From: Dyadobacter diqingensis
GTDB lineage: Bacteria; Bacteroidota; Bacteroidia; Cytophagales; Spirosomataceae
Reading direction: 5' to 3'
DNA length: 64,000 nucleotides
Assembly (NCBI RefSeq): GCF_024220585.1
Contig: NZ_JAMXKF010000001.1
Location: 248,001 to 312,000, forward strand
The translations under genes and the position numbers were made by a program. Shown piece by piece: positions 16,992 through 26,890 of the stretch (positions are counted from its first letter, which is position 1; each line of letters starts with the position of its first letter). The notes beneath the pieces are model-generated. The model saw only the letters and a program-made list of their open reading frames with translations, ran no database searches and was not told where the DNA came from.

Positions 16992-19118
16992 ATGAAAGTT
17001 TGCATAGCTGAAAAGCCAAGTGTAGCGAAAGATATAGCCGAAGTGCTCGGAGCAAAACAGCGTAAGGATGGTTATTATGAAGGAAACGGTTACCAGGTAA
17101 CGTGGACATTCGGGCACTTTTGTACCCTGAAAGAGCCGCACGATTATCACGAGCGTTGGAAATCATGGCGACTGGAAGATCTGCCGATGATCCCTGCAAA
17201 CTTTGGCATTAAACTTATTGACAATCCCGGCGCGCTCAAACAGTTTGGGGTGATCGAAAACCTTGTTAAAAACTCAGAAGAGGTTATCAACTGCGGTGAT
17301 GCGGGCCAGGAAGGAGAGCTGATTCAGCGCTGGGTTTTACTGAAAGCCAAATGTGCTGTGCCCGTCAAACGTTTGTGGATTTCGTCACTGACCGAACAGG
17401 CGATCCGCGAGGGTTTTGAGAAACTTAAAGAAAGCGAACAATACAATAATCTTTATGCCGCCGGCAGCGCCAGGGCCATTGGCGACTGGCTGTTGGGCAT
17501 GAACGCGACCAGGCTTTTCACCAAAAAATTTGGTCAGGGAAAAGTGGTGTTATCGATCGGACGGGTGCAAACTCCGACGCTGGCCGTGATCGTACAGCGG
17601 CAGAAAGAAATCAACGCTTTTGTATCTGAAGAGTATTGGGAGTTAAAAACAATATACCGGGAAACGGAATTTACTGCAACCATTGACAGGATCAAAAAAG
17701 CAGAAAAGGCTGAAAAAGGGTTGATATATTTAAAAGAACATCCTTTTGAAATTACCTCCTTCGAAAGAAAAGAAGGAAAAGAAGGTAATCCGAGGATATT
17801 TGATTTGACTTCCCTGCAAGTTGAATCAAATAAAAAATACGGATATTCTGCCGAGGATACGCTCAAACATATTCAGAATTTATACGAGAAAAAGTTTGTC
17901 ACCTATCCAAGGGTTGATACCACTTATCTTTCCGAAGATTTGCATCCGAAAATTGCCGGTATTTTACAGGACCTGAAACCATACAGCAACCTGACAGCAC
18001 CGCTTCTGGAAAAGCCGATTCCGATGTCAAAGACGGTATTTGATGATAAAAAGGTAACAGATCACCACGCCATCATACCTACGGGCGTTTTCCCAAATCA
18101 TATCAGTATTGATGAAAAACGGATTTATGATCTGATCGTAAGGCGTTTTATCGCTGCATTTTATCCTGAATGTAAAGTATCCAATACAACGGTTCTGGGA
18201 AAAGTGGGACAGGTCGAATTTAAAGCAACCGGAAAGCAGATTCTTGAACCGGGGTGGCGTGAGGTTTATGCCAATGATGCCAGCGCAAAAAAAGAAGCGG
18301 CGGAAGAAGAAAAGTTAATGCCTGAGTTTGTCGTGGGCGAGAGCGGCCCGCACGAACCACGTATACACCAGGGAAAAACCTCGCCGCCTAAGGCTTTCAC
18401 AGAAGCAACATTACTTCGCGCAATGGAAACGGCCGGAAAAATGGTTGAGGATGAGGAAATGCGGGAGCTTTTGAAAGATAACGGAATTGGCCGTCCGTCC
18501 ACCCGCGCCAATATCATCGAAACGCTTTTCAAACGAAAATATATTGAAAAGAAAAAGAAGAACCTTTTTGCCACTCAAACAGGAATTGACCTGATCGACA
18601 CCATTCAGAACGAACTGCTAAAAAGCGCAGAGCTGACCGGAAACTGGGAAAGAAAACTGCGGTTGATCGAAAAAGGCGAATACTCGATGGAAACCTTCAA
18701 ACAGGAGCTTATCCAGATGGTGGTGGACCTGACCAAAGAAGTTTTATCGAACCGTGGCGGCATGATCAGCATTTCACAGGAAGTTCCGGCAGTGATCGAA
18801 AAAGAAGAAAAGGTCAAAAAGGAACCCAAACCCAAAGAACCTAAGGAGGAAATATCGATTGAAACCCTGAAATGCCCCAAGTGTAAGGAACATTTATTAA
18901 AAAAGGGTAAAACGGCCTATGGATGTGGAAATTTTCAGGTTTGCGGCTTTAAAATCCCTTTCGAGTTGATGGGTAAAAAACTGACTGACAAACATGTTTA
19001 CGATTTATTAAGCAAAGGGAAAACTGGCAAAATCAAAGGATTACTCATCCCCGGAAGCGAAGCACCGATCGATGCCAGGCTGGTGATGGGCGGAGATTTT
19101 AATATTGGGGTTGAATAG
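16992..19118 (+). CDS. topB: DNA topoisomerase III
   Basis: 708 residues, a type IA topoisomerase that relaxes or decatenates DNA through a transient tyrosine link. The TOPRIM domain opens with 'MKVCIAEKPSVAKDIAEVLGA' (split: IAEKPSVAKDIAEVLG) and contains 'NCGDAGQEGELIQRW'. 'SIGRVQTPTLAVIVQR' and the active-site segment 'FVTYPRVDTTYLSEDL' follow, then 'HHAIIPTG' and 'NGIGRPSTRANIIETL'. The C-terminus carries a lysine-rich linker and one zinc-ribbon-like unit (CPKC...CGNFQVCG). Length and order are normal. It is a single transcription unit. Confidence 0.95.
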   Translation: MKVCIAEKPSVAKDIAEVLGAKQRKDGYYEGNGYQVTWTFGHFCTLKEPHDYHERWKSWRLEDLPMIPANFGIKLIDNPGALKQFGVIENLVKNSEEVINCGDAGQEGELIQRWVLLKAKCAVPVKRLWISSLTEQAIREGFEKLKESEQYNNLYAAGSARAIGDWLLGMNATRLFTKKFGQGKVVLSIGRVQTPTLAVIVQRQKEINAFVSEEYWELKTIYRETEFTATIDRIKKAEKAEKGLIYLKEHPFEITSFERKEGKEGNPRIFDLTSLQVESNKKYGYSAEDTLKHIQNLYEKKFVTYPRVDTTYLSEDLHPKIAGILQDLKPYSNLTAPLLEKPIPMSKTVFDDKKVTDHHAIIPTGVFPNHISIDEKRIYDLIVRRFIAAFYPECKVSNTTVLGKVGQVEFKATGKQILEPGWREVYANDASAKKEAAEEEKLMPEFVVGESGPHEPRIHQGKTSPPKAFTEATLLRAMETAGKMVEDEEMRELLKDNGIGRPSTRANIIETLFKRKYIEKKKKNLFATQTGIDLIDTIQNELLKSAELTGNWERKLRLIEKGEYSMETFKQELIQMVVDLTKEVLSNRGGMISISQEVPAVIEKEEKVKKEPKPKEPKEEISIETLKCPKCKEHLLKKGKTAYGCGNFQVCGFKIPFELMGKKLTDKHVYDLLSKGKTGKIKGLLIPGSEAPIDARLVMGGDFNIGVE

Positions 19119-19339
19119 TTCTTTTCTATGAAGAAATTACCGTGTCAAAAATCAGTTTACACAAAATAACAAGGTGTCAGCTTTTTCATCGCGGCCAAAT
19201 TAATACGATTCAACCCAAAAGTAATTTAAAGGCTTCGATAAAATTTCTTTTGTTTAATATAGTATTAATCCTATTTAACCTAAGTACTTACTACCATTCA
19301 CTAAGTTTTCTTCATTTTTCTTCGTCGCAGTTCCAACCT

Positions 19340-19373
19340 TTTGCGGTCGTTAGCAGTCTTTGTATTAGATTTG
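19340..19373 (+). promoter_or_regulatory. Bacteroidota-type promoter upstream of the 98-residue gene
   Basis: TTTG (19340-19343), 22 bp, TAGATTTG (19366-19373), then 33 bp to the ATG at 19407. Matches the -33/-7 pattern with slightly long spacing. Confidence 0.5.
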
Positions 19374-19406
19374 CACATGTTTACTATTGTAAATTAAAAT
19401 TTAGCT

Positions 19407-19703
19407 ATGAAATCCTTTTCTACGTTTGCGATTGCTGTTACGCTTTTTGTGCTTTGTCTGATTGAGAAAGAGGCCAAACAACGTGATCTTGAAGCACAGA
19501 AGAGCAACAAATATCTGGCCGACAGCCTTAACATCAATACACCTGCAATAGATGCTCCGGCCTATGCAGATCTTCAAAACGAAGAGACTAATCTTTCTTT
19601 GGAAAAGCTTCCATTCAACGAAATTGCCCTCTCTGATTCATCTGCGAAGTCATTGGAGCCTACTCCTTTTCTTGGTAAATTACCATTACTAAGCAGCTTC
19701 TAA
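19407..19703 (+). CDS. Small secreted or membrane-anchored hypothetical protein
   Basis: 98 residues with one N-terminal hydrophobic stretch ('TFAIAVTLFVLCLI') followed by a charged, then acidic/serine-rich tail ending 'LGKLPLLSSF'. No family is recognised. A promoter-like pair upstream (19340-19373) supports expression. The hydrophobic stretch ends in an acidic-basic segment with no clean signal cleavage site, so it may stay as a membrane anchor. Confidence 0.55.
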   Translation: MKSFSTFAIAVTLFVLCLIEKEAKQRDLEAQKSNKYLADSLNINTPAIDAPAYADLQNEETNLSLEKLPFNEIALSDSSAKSLEPTPFLGKLPLLSSF

Positions 19704-19797
19704 GTTCAGATAAAACAGGATAATGGGAATGGTACGGTGTTAGCCAGGGTTTAGGTTATAACAACCGGTACGCGGATCACGAGAAAAGTAAGCAGTT

Positions 19798-20478
19798 TTA
19801 GACTTTTCCAAGGCTAATGATATCCTTTCCATCAATGATCGATTTCCCGGATCCCGACACGGCCAAATGAATCATGGCCTGACCCAGTTCTTTCAAGGTA
19901 CAGAATCCAGCGGGATAAAGCGCGCGCCCAACGGGAAACAACCAGCCGATGTAACTGTAAAATCTCAACGTATTTTTCAGTCCTTTTGTTGGCTTGATAA
20001 AACCCGGGCGGAAAGCGTAAACCTTTTTAAAAGGCAGTTTCATCAGGTCATTTTCGGTTTTCCCTTTTACTCTCGCCCAGGCGGAACTACCCTTCTCCGA
20101 GCTATCGGTCCCGGCGCCGGAAACATAACAAAAAGTCATAACATGGTTCAAACGACTTAATGTTTCCGCCATATGCATGGTGAGCGTGTAAGTCATTTTG
20201 AAATAATCATCTTTGCTTACTCCAACAGAAGAAATGCCCAGACAGAAAAAGCAGGCATTAAAGCCGTCTAACTCGTCTTCAATAGCCGATAAATCAAAAA
20301 AATCAGCGTGAATAATCTCTTTCAGTTTGGGATGCGAAACGCCGCAAGGTTTTCTGTTGATCACCAAAACGTGTTCTACCTGATCAGAAAGAAGACATTC
20401 ATGCAGCACACCTTCTCCAACCATCCCGGTTGCACCCGTGATGACTGCACGTACTTTTACCCCGCTATTGATGCTCAT
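19798..20478 (-). CDS. NAD(P)-binding epimerase/reductase-like protein
   Basis: 226 residues of the atypical short-chain dehydrogenase group. The N-terminal nucleotide site is 'AVITGATGMVGEGVL'; 'ACFFCLGISSVG' and 'CYVSGAGTDSSEKG' follow in the positions usual for NAD-dependent epimerase-like proteins, with 'YAFRPGFIKPTKG' near the C-terminus. The protein lies 3 bp after the TetR gene and is cotranscribed. The substrate is unknown. Confidence 0.85.
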   Translation of the reverse strand: MSINSGVKVRAVITGATGMVGEGVLHECLLSDQVEHVLVINRKPCGVSHPKLKEIIHADFFDLSAIEDELDGFNACFFCLGISSVGVSKDDYFKMTYTLTMHMAETLSRLNHVMTFCYVSGAGTDSSEKGSSAWARVKGKTENDLMKLPFKKVYAFRPGFIKPTKGLKNTLRFYSYIGWLFPVGRALYPAGFCTLKELGQAMIHLAVSGSGKSIIDGKDIISLGKV

Positions 20479-20481
20479 ATT

Positions 20482-21045
20482 TTATTTGGTTAACATATCC
20501 CAGAGCAGCTCAAATGTCTGCCCGATAATCTCATCCTGTTTTTGCTGCGTCAGCTCCGTGTTTAGCAAATATTGATACACGCCATACACATGACCTCCCA
20601 GAGTTGAGCTGATCAGCTGCTCGGGAAACGGTTTGAAAATTTCACCTGTAACCCCTTCCCGCAAAAGCTGTAAATGGAGCCGTGTTTGTCTTTCGATATC
20701 CTCAGGCGAAACCTTGGCCAAATGCGGCGAGAAATGAAATTGCTGTATAAAATAAAACTCAGGTTTATGCACCAATCCCCATTGGAGGGATGCTGTATAA
20801 AGATTTTTCATCTTGTCTTTCAGCGAGTCCTTTTCCTTTTGTGTCTCGGAAAGATGCCGGTTGAGGTCGTCTTTGATGTGGTTATACAGGCCGACAATTA
20901 AATCTTCTTTGGTTTTGAAATAGTGAAACAAAGTTCCGTTGGCCACACCCGCTTCCTTGGCGATTTTACTCGTTGGCGTGCCGTGAAAACCAAATTCCAC
21001 AAAAAGTTTTAAAGCCGCAGCTAGTATTTCCTGTTCCTTATTCAT
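20482..21045 (-). CDS. TetR-family transcriptional regulator
   Basis: 187 residues. The N-terminal helix-turn-helix is typical: 'FGFHGTPTSKIAKEAGVANG' and 'TLFHYFKTKEDLIVGLYNHI'. The C-terminal ligand domain is variable. It is the first gene of a two-gene unit with the NAD(P)-binding protein (3-bp gap), so it probably controls that gene and itself in response to a small molecule. Confidence 0.9.
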   Translation of the reverse strand: MNKEQEILAAALKLFVEFGFHGTPTSKIAKEAGVANGTLFHYFKTKEDLIVGLYNHIKDDLNRHLSETQKEKDSLKDKMKNLYTASLQWGLVHKPEFYFIQQFHFSPHLAKVSPEDIERQTRLHLQLLREGVTGEIFKPFPEQLISSTLGGHVYGVYQYLLNTELTQQKQDEIIGQTFELLWDMLTK

Positions 21046-21186
21046 TTATAGATTGACTGATCACTCCATAAAATTAACCTAATATTTCTAAGCGGCAAAA
21101 TTTTTGATATGCTAAATGCACTGAAAAATTTAAAGACCTGAACCAGTCTTTGTCAAACCGGTTCGGGTGCTATTGTCAATTGAATA

Positions 21187-22044
21187 TCAAGAAGCCGCGC
21201 CCAGCCAGGCTATCGTTTTCCGATACAGCAATGCCCTTTCTGCCGGATCATAAACCTTTTTTGTAAACTGACTTTTGTCTTTCATATGAAAAAACTGTCC
21301 TGTCTCCCTGGTTAAAGCTTCATCCGTCGCCAGCTGGTAAGGCGCTTCTCCCGCGATGGCGAGCGACATTTCACGCAACATGATTATTTTCATGATCAGC
21401 CGCATAAAAATACTGTTAAGCTTTTGGGTGCTATTTTTGGTCTTATACAACCCCGGATACAATGCGTTAACCGTAATTCCGGAATCCAGCAATTGCTCAG
21501 CCAAAGTGACCGTCATCATCGCGTTAGCGAGTTTCGTATTGTTATAGGTCCATCCGGGTTTGAAATCACTCCCGAAAGGTGTGGTTTCGATGTTTAATTT
21601 ACCCATCCCCTGCATTCTGGCGGAGGTGTTTACATTGATTATTCTGCCGTTATTATTTTGTTTTAAAAGCGGCGTCAGGCCCGTAGAAAGTATGTAAGGA
21701 GCCAGATAGTTAACCATAAAAGTCAGCTCAAAACCATCTTCATTGATTACTTTTTCCATCATGGTAACACCCGCGTTGTTAATCAGCACTTGCAATGAAC
21801 TTATCTCCGATTTCACTTTTTCAACCAGCGCATAACATCCTTTAATACTGGAAAGATCACCCTGAATACAGCTTACATTTTTATTTTTCGTGGCGTCAAT
21901 AATCTCCCTAGCTGCATCCTCCCCGTTGCTGGCATCTCTTGATGTAATGATAACGTGAAAGTTATTTTTGGCAAAGGTCAGTGCGATTTGTTTGCCAATA
22001 CCTGTGTTTCCGCCGGTAATAAGCACTGTTTTCTGATTTGTCAT
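21187..22044 (-). CDS. Short-chain dehydrogenase/reductase (retinol-dehydrogenase-like)
   Basis: 285 residues. Cofactor motif 'TGGNTGIGKQIA', 'LINNAGV', a serine region 'INVNTSARMQG' and the catalytic YNNTK (YxxxK) in 'GWTYNNTKLANAMM'. It is a classical NAD(P)-dependent SDR of the light-dependent protochlorophyllide reductase/retinol dehydrogenase-like group. Monocistronic, in the same direction as its neighbours. The substrate is unknown. Confidence 0.9.
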   Translation of the reverse strand: MTNQKTVLITGGNTGIGKQIALTFAKNNFHVIITSRDASNGEDAAREIIDATKNKNVSCIQGDLSSIKGCYALVEKVKSEISSLQVLINNAGVTMMEKVINEDGFELTFMVNYLAPYILSTGLTPLLKQNNNGRIINVNTSARMQGMGKLNIETTPFGSDFKPGWTYNNTKLANAMMTVTLAEQLLDSGITVNALYPGLYKTKNSTQKLNSIFMRLIMKIIMLREMSLAIAGEAPYQLATDEALTRETGQFFHMKDKSQFTKKVYDPAERALLYRKTIAWLGAAS

Positions 22045-22106
22045 AATCTGTGAATTTTAATACTTCACCTGACAGACGTAACCTTCTCAGAAAAGACGCA
22101 GCTTTT

Positions 22107-22640
22107 TCAATTTATTTCTCTCGGCCTGATAAAATCGACCACATTTCCATAAGAATCGGTAGTCAGAAAACAATTTCCGGTGATCTGTTCTTTCAGTTTT
22201 TGTCTCGCCCGCTGCACGCGGGATTTCACTGTGCTGATATGTAGTTTCTTCTCATTTGCATACACGGTCTGGCTCATGCCATGCAACTCAACCGCTTCCA
22301 GCAATTCCCTCTGCTCGTCGGGCAACAACTTCAATAACATGGCAATACATTCCATCATGGACTCATTCCCTTCATTCACAGGCTCGGCCGTATGCGGCTG
22401 TACTAAGAACTGCTTCTGGCTTTTTCTGTGATGATCTACCAGCGTGGTATAGGCAATGCGTTTGAGCCAGGAGGTTAACTTTTCGCTGTCTTTAAGTGTA
22501 CTCAGTGATTCATGTACCTTGATAACAACCTCTTGCGTGACTTCTTCGATCAGGTAAGGATCGGATGTTAACCTTCTCACATAATCACTGACAGACTTGT
22601 AAATTTCCCGATACAAAACCAGTGTGTGCTCCTCTCTCAT
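22107..22640 (-). CDS. ECF-type sigma factor, SigZ-like
   Basis: 177 residues from the ATG at 22640; a TTG two codons earlier also opens the frame. Region 2: 'VSDYVRRLTSDPYLIEEVTQEV' (split: DPYLIEEVTQEVVIKVHE) and 'LTSWLKRIAYTTLVDHHRK'. Region 4: 'LPDEQRELLEAVELHGMSQ' and 'HISTVKSRVQRARQKLKEQI'. A short tail with 'CFLTTDSYGNVVDF', containing one Cys, resembles the C-terminus of SigZ-type factors. No anti-sigma gene is adjacent. Confidence 0.88.
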   Translation of the reverse strand: MREEHTLVLYREIYKSVSDYVRRLTSDPYLIEEVTQEVVIKVHESLSTLKDSEKLTSWLKRIAYTTLVDHHRKSQKQFLVQPHTAEPVNEGNESMMECIAMLLKLLPDEQRELLEAVELHGMSQTVYANEKKLHISTVKSRVQRARQKLKEQITGNCFLTTDSYGNVVDFIRPREIN

Positions 22641-23026
22641 CTTCAAATAGTCATTTTTTTAGCACTAATTTTTTATAAAAATTTTGATCTTACTATAAAT
22701 TGCCTGTAAACGGTGCTGAATAAAAAACAGCAGCGCATTTCGACTTTCGGTTACTTATTAAATCTATAAAAAAATTATAAACCAAAAGTTAACAGGATTG
22801 GAAATAATGTTGCTTATTGCCTGATGAAGTTCATGAAGAGCAGCCCTGTCATTAACAAGTATTTTACGCTGGCGTTTTTTGGTACTGTCGCGATCCGTAA
22901 GCACATTTCTGTGAGCGGGTACACTCAAAATTTGTCACTAAATAATAAATAACGGTTAATTAATTTTACATTTTAAATAAATAATTCAGTATTTTTGTTA
23001 ATTAACACCCCCACTCAATCAGCTTT
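22641..23026. other. Divergent intergenic region
   Basis: Between the ECF sigma gene (leftward) and the response regulator (rightward). It is AT-rich. A TATTTTTG at 22990-22997, 30 bp before the regulator's ATG, fits a Bacteroidota -7 box; no convincing -33 TTTG is at the right distance. No gene is seen. Confidence 0.5.
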
Positions 23027-23662
23027 ATGAAAATACTTATTGTTGAAGATCATCCACTTATACGGTCTGGTCTTAAACATTTGCTGCTCGAAGCAACTCC
23101 TGACGCCACCGTAACACAAGCAACAACTTTTCCACTGGGATTAACGATGCTTGACAAAGAAAAATTCGACCTCCTGATTCTGGATATCGATATCCCCGGC
23201 GGAGAAAATATCAGGATGATGGAAATTGTGCGGCAAAAGCAACCTGACATTATGATCCTGATAAACTCCGGATACGACGAGCAGGTTTATGCGCTCCCAT
23301 ACATGCAGGCAGGCGCAGACGGATTCCTTTCCAAACAGGCAACAGAAGACGAATTTTATGCCGCTTACCGCTCCCTGTTAAGCAAAGGGAAGTATGTCAG
23401 TCACCGTGTGCAGCAGACGTTATTGACCAGTCTGGGCAGCAATGGCATCAAAAAAACAAAAAATCCACTGACAACATTATCTCAAAGAGAAATGGCTGTG
23501 ATGCAGCTGCTCACCGAGGGAAAATGGACAAAAGAAATTGCCTCGATTCTGAACGTAAAAGAGAATACGATAAGCACCTATAAAAGAAGGATATATGATA
23601 AACTCGAAGTATCCGACGAGATTGAATTATCTAAAAAAGTATCACTTCTTAGAAATTACTAA
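23027..23662 (+). CDS. NarL/FixJ-type response regulator
   Basis: 211 residues: a receiver with E7-D8, phospho-acceptor D53 (in 'LLILDIDIP'), S81 and K103 (in 'LSKQAT'), all intact, then a LuxR-type helix-turn-helix ('LSQREMAVMQLLTEGKWTKEIA' split: EMAVMQLLTEGKWTKEIA; 'ENTISTYKRRIYDKL'). It should be phosphorylated by a histidine kinase and bind DNA as a dimer. Its stop is 2 bp from the stop of the adjacent kinase on the other strand, so the two meet tail to tail. It is clearly related to the regulator at 57088. Confidence 0.93.
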   Translation: MKILIVEDHPLIRSGLKHLLLEATPDATVTQATTFPLGLTMLDKEKFDLLILDIDIPGGENIRMMEIVRQKQPDIMILINSGYDEQVYALPYMQAGADGFLSKQATEDEFYAAYRSLLSKGKYVSHRVQQTLLTSLGSNGIKKTKNPLTTLSQREMAVMQLLTEGKWTKEIASILNVKENTISTYKRRIYDKLEVSDEIELSKKVSLLRNY

Positions 23663-23664
23663 CC

Positions 23665-26600
23665 TCAATCGAAAAGCAGATGAAAATGGGTTCTGTCGGT
23701 TTGGCTCACTTTTAAAGTGATGCCAATCAACGCACCCACTTCCTTAACGATCAATAACCCCATTCCGGTTTTTCTGTGGATTTTCTCAGAAGATCCGGAT
23801 ATGTTTTCGTCACTTTCTTTATTATTAATAATTTCAAACAAATCATCGGGGACGCCCGTTCCGGTATTGGAAATGATCAGTTCTACATTACCATTCTGGT
23901 GTATTTCAGTTTGAATACAGATATCCCCGTCATGCGTAAATTTAGCCGCGTTATCAATCAGGTTATGGATCATAATTGATAACATCTGATAATCGGAAAA
24001 TACCAGCAAACCGCCAGGCACCTGATTAGAAAACGCTGACCCATTGTGGATAATCACATTTTTAAGAATTCCCAGTTTGTTATCAATCAGTGTTTTGAGT
24101 TCAATTTCCTCAAATTTCATCCGGTTGCCATATACCTGAATTTTGATATAATCCAGCAAATCCCCAAGCATACCACTCATCCGTTTCGAGGAATCCGAGA
24201 TCAGCGAGCCTAACACAGAAACATCATTAAATTTGCCCTGATTGATCAATTTAGGAATTCCGCCGGATGTAAGCGTTATGAAATTGAGAGGTGACTGCAC
24301 ATCATGGGTCATAGAGGTAAGCAGCCTGGACAACAAATGTACCTGCCTGCTCATATCATTTTTGGAGTCTTCCAAATCAACCAACGCCTTGTTGAGACTT
24401 TCGGTACGTTTTTCAACAACCTTTTCCAGTATGGCTTTTTCCCGTTTTATCTGCCTTACTTTAAACTTATTGTAAAAGTAAACCGCGGCCAGCAGCACAA
24501 GACCCAGCAAAAGTTTTGCCCACCAGGTCTCATACCAAAAGAGTGGGACAATAAAACAGACCTTTTTGATTGTATAGTTATCCAGACCGAAACCATTCAG
24601 TTTCCGGATCATTAACGTGTAATTTCCGGAGTTAAGGCTGGAAAACCGGATGTCAGACTCTTTGCTGTTGATTGGAATCCATTTGTTTTCCAAAGATTCT
24701 TTGCCTTTTTCTACCAACGCGTAAGAAAGGTTCAGGTTGTAATCGTTACCAAAATACGGTGTCGAAAAACTTAACCTGACCTGCTCGGGATTTAAAGGAA
24801 AACGAATCGTGTCACCCGAGAATGATAAAGATTTCTGGTTCATTTCCACCTTATCAATGATGATCTTTCCGTCCGGGCCGTTGTTATTAATGTCCTGCGG
24901 TTTAAACCATACCAACCCGTTTAATGACGGCAACGAGAAATAACCATTATCAAGTTTTACCGCGCAAGGCTCGCATCCACCGTTAAATTCATTGGTATTA
25001 AACCCTTCATCCTTGGCATGATACATGTAAAACAACTTGCCCGGACCATTTCCGCCAGTTCGCTTATCTTTCAAATCAGCATATTTCAACAGGTCTTTGA
25101 TTGCCATTTGGAAAAGACCTCGATTAGTCGGAATCCATAAAAAGCCATGACCATCATTGACCACACAATGCGGACTGGCCAGATACCGATCCTTATCCAG
25201 CGGATAAGTTATAACGTCCCCATTTTCCGTCAATAACATAATTCCCTTATCAACCGCTGTAATCCAGGCTGCCTGATTCCCGAAAACATGAATACTTTTG
25301 ATGTGAAGTCCCTCGGTCCCCTTAATTAATTGTACCTTTTTCGAAACAATGTCAAGGGTGTACATACCCTTATACGTACCAATCAGCAGTCTCGTTGGGC
25401 TAAGCGAACGAATGCTGGAAAAATTCAAAAGCGGTCCCTTAATGACAAATCTGGGAGCGGCTGTTACATCATTTTCACCTATTTGGAATAACCCTTTGTT
25501 GGCTACACCAATCCATATCATGCCTGCTTGGTCGCTATGAATAAAGTTTATTATATCGGGTAGACGCCACTGTCCTGTTATCCGTTCATTTTTTTGATCC
25601 AAATGATAAAGGATTGGATCCTGCTTCGTCCAAATCGTATTGTTTCTATCTTTTATCAGCCCCCAGCGATCGAAAGGATTTGCTTTTGCAATCGCTGGAA
25701 TAACTGTATTAAAGGTCTTACCTGACACAGAGTCTCTACCAAAAATCTGACCTCTCGATGTCAAAACTGCATTTCGGCGATACGGAATTTGTGAATAAAA
25801 AACATTATCCATATGACTCCCTTTAACCGTCACACTCGAAAACCGATGTTTTTTCAGTATAAAGAGTCCTTCCGTAAAAGTTCCCAAATACACATGTTGA
25901 TTAACACTGTCGTAATGTATTTTCTCTATGCCCTTTCCAATCAAATCAAAATCTTCGACCAATAGTTTTGTAACCAGGCTCCCATCAGCTTTTTGATCTA
26001 AAACGTATAAATTCTTACCTAAATACAAAAAGGTTTGGTCCGAAACATTATTCCAGAAAATTTTAATATCCTGTTTAAAGCTCGCAAAATCACGGTGTTT
26101 TATGATGTCTCCGATTAGTGGAAATTTTATGATTTCTTTGTCAAAAATAGCAGTGAATGATTTATCATCATTGAAGTTATAAAGCCATTTACCAACTATA
26201 AAGAAGTTCCAAGGAGACACGGCAGGAAAACTTATTTCATATTCTTTCTTCCAGTCTCGATAAAAACTAACTCTCCTATTCTTCCAGAAATAGAAATCAC
26301 TATTTTTATCAGCAGTATTTAGCAGATAACCGGAAGGGATGAACACAGTGGAATAATAAGTTGGAAGGCCTACCGACTCAACTACATCCCCGTCCAGGGT
26401 TAATAGCTTCTTTTTTCTTGTTTCATAGTACAGAGTATCCCACGTCGCAAAACCGTTCTTAATTCTAACACAATCGCGATCAAAATAAGCATAATTAACC
26501 TCGCTCCGTTCGACACCTTGTTCTATTTTGTCAAAAAAACGTGCCCTTTTTCTAACGCCACGTAAATAGGATACCCGATTGCCCGATGTACCAAGACTGC

Positions 26601-26823
26601 CCTTATTAAAAACAAAAAACTTGTTCCCGTCAAACCGAACGAGTCCCTCCTCGGTTCCAAACCAAATGAACCCCTCGGAATCTCCAGTTATATCTTTGAT
26701 GCTGTTTTGCGGTAATCCATTTTCGGCCGTGTAGTGCGTAATGGTATAACCCTTCTGAGCCAGGACCTGCCCGGACGAAAGAATTTTCAGACCAATAAGC
26801 AAGACGAGTAAACTTCTCTTCAT
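23665..26823 (-). CDS. Propeller / Y_Y_Y sensor histidine kinase, copy 1
   Basis: 1052 residues. The start at 26823 begins a clean signal peptide (MKRSLLVLLIGLKILSSG); an upstream ATG would add 25 non-signal residues and overlap the next gene. A periplasmic two-component-regulator propeller follows ('YTAENGLPQNSIKDI', 'FIWFGTEEGLVRFDG'), then a Y_Y_Y domain ('RFSSLNSGNYTLMIRKLNG'), one membrane span ('LLLGLVLLAAVYFY'), a coiled coil, and a HisKA/HATPase core with 'MTHDVQSPLNF', N box 'HNLIDNAAKFT', G1 'SNTGTGVP' and G2 'TGMGLLIVKE'. It has no own receiver or DNA-binding domain. The likely partner is the regulator at 23027. Confidence 0.9.
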   Translation of the reverse strand: MKRSLLVLLIGLKILSSGQVLAQKGYTITHYTAENGLPQNSIKDITGDSEGFIWFGTEEGLVRFDGNKFFVFNKGSLGTSGNRVSYLRGVRKRARFFDKIEQGVERSEVNYAYFDRDCVRIKNGFATWDTLYYETRKKKLLTLDGDVVESVGLPTYYSTVFIPSGYLLNTADKNSDFYFWKNRRVSFYRDWKKEYEISFPAVSPWNFFIVGKWLYNFNDDKSFTAIFDKEIIKFPLIGDIIKHRDFASFKQDIKIFWNNVSDQTFLYLGKNLYVLDQKADGSLVTKLLVEDFDLIGKGIEKIHYDSVNQHVYLGTFTEGLFILKKHRFSSVTVKGSHMDNVFYSQIPYRRNAVLTSRGQIFGRDSVSGKTFNTVIPAIAKANPFDRWGLIKDRNNTIWTKQDPILYHLDQKNERITGQWRLPDIINFIHSDQAGMIWIGVANKGLFQIGENDVTAAPRFVIKGPLLNFSSIRSLSPTRLLIGTYKGMYTLDIVSKKVQLIKGTEGLHIKSIHVFGNQAAWITAVDKGIMLLTENGDVITYPLDKDRYLASPHCVVNDGHGFLWIPTNRGLFQMAIKDLLKYADLKDKRTGGNGPGKLFYMYHAKDEGFNTNEFNGGCEPCAVKLDNGYFSLPSLNGLVWFKPQDINNNGPDGKIIIDKVEMNQKSLSFSGDTIRFPLNPEQVRLSFSTPYFGNDYNLNLSYALVEKGKESLENKWIPINSKESDIRFSSLNSGNYTLMIRKLNGFGLDNYTIKKVCFIVPLFWYETWWAKLLLGLVLLAAVYFYNKFKVRQIKREKAILEKVVEKRTESLNKALVDLEDSKNDMSRQVHLLSRLLTSMTHDVQSPLNFITLTSGGIPKLINQGKFNDVSVLGSLISDSSKRMSGMLGDLLDYIKIQVYGNRMKFEEIELKTLIDNKLGILKNVIIHNGSAFSNQVPGGLLVFSDYQMLSIMIHNLIDNAAKFTHDGDICIQTEIHQNGNVELIISNTGTGVPDDLFEIINNKESDENISGSSEKIHRKTGMGLLIVKEVGALIGITLKVSQTDRTHFHLLFD

Positions 26824-26890
26824 ATAAGCCGGTGATGTTTGTTGCAGCGCTATATCAGCAGAATTGATTGAGCTGTCGAGGCAGCAATTT

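Noticed and set aside
19142..19465. 107-codon frame downstream of topB
   Set aside because: It is low-complexity, rich in Phe, Ser and Cys from AT-rich non-coding DNA, covers the promoter-like pair and overlaps the better-supported gene at 19407.
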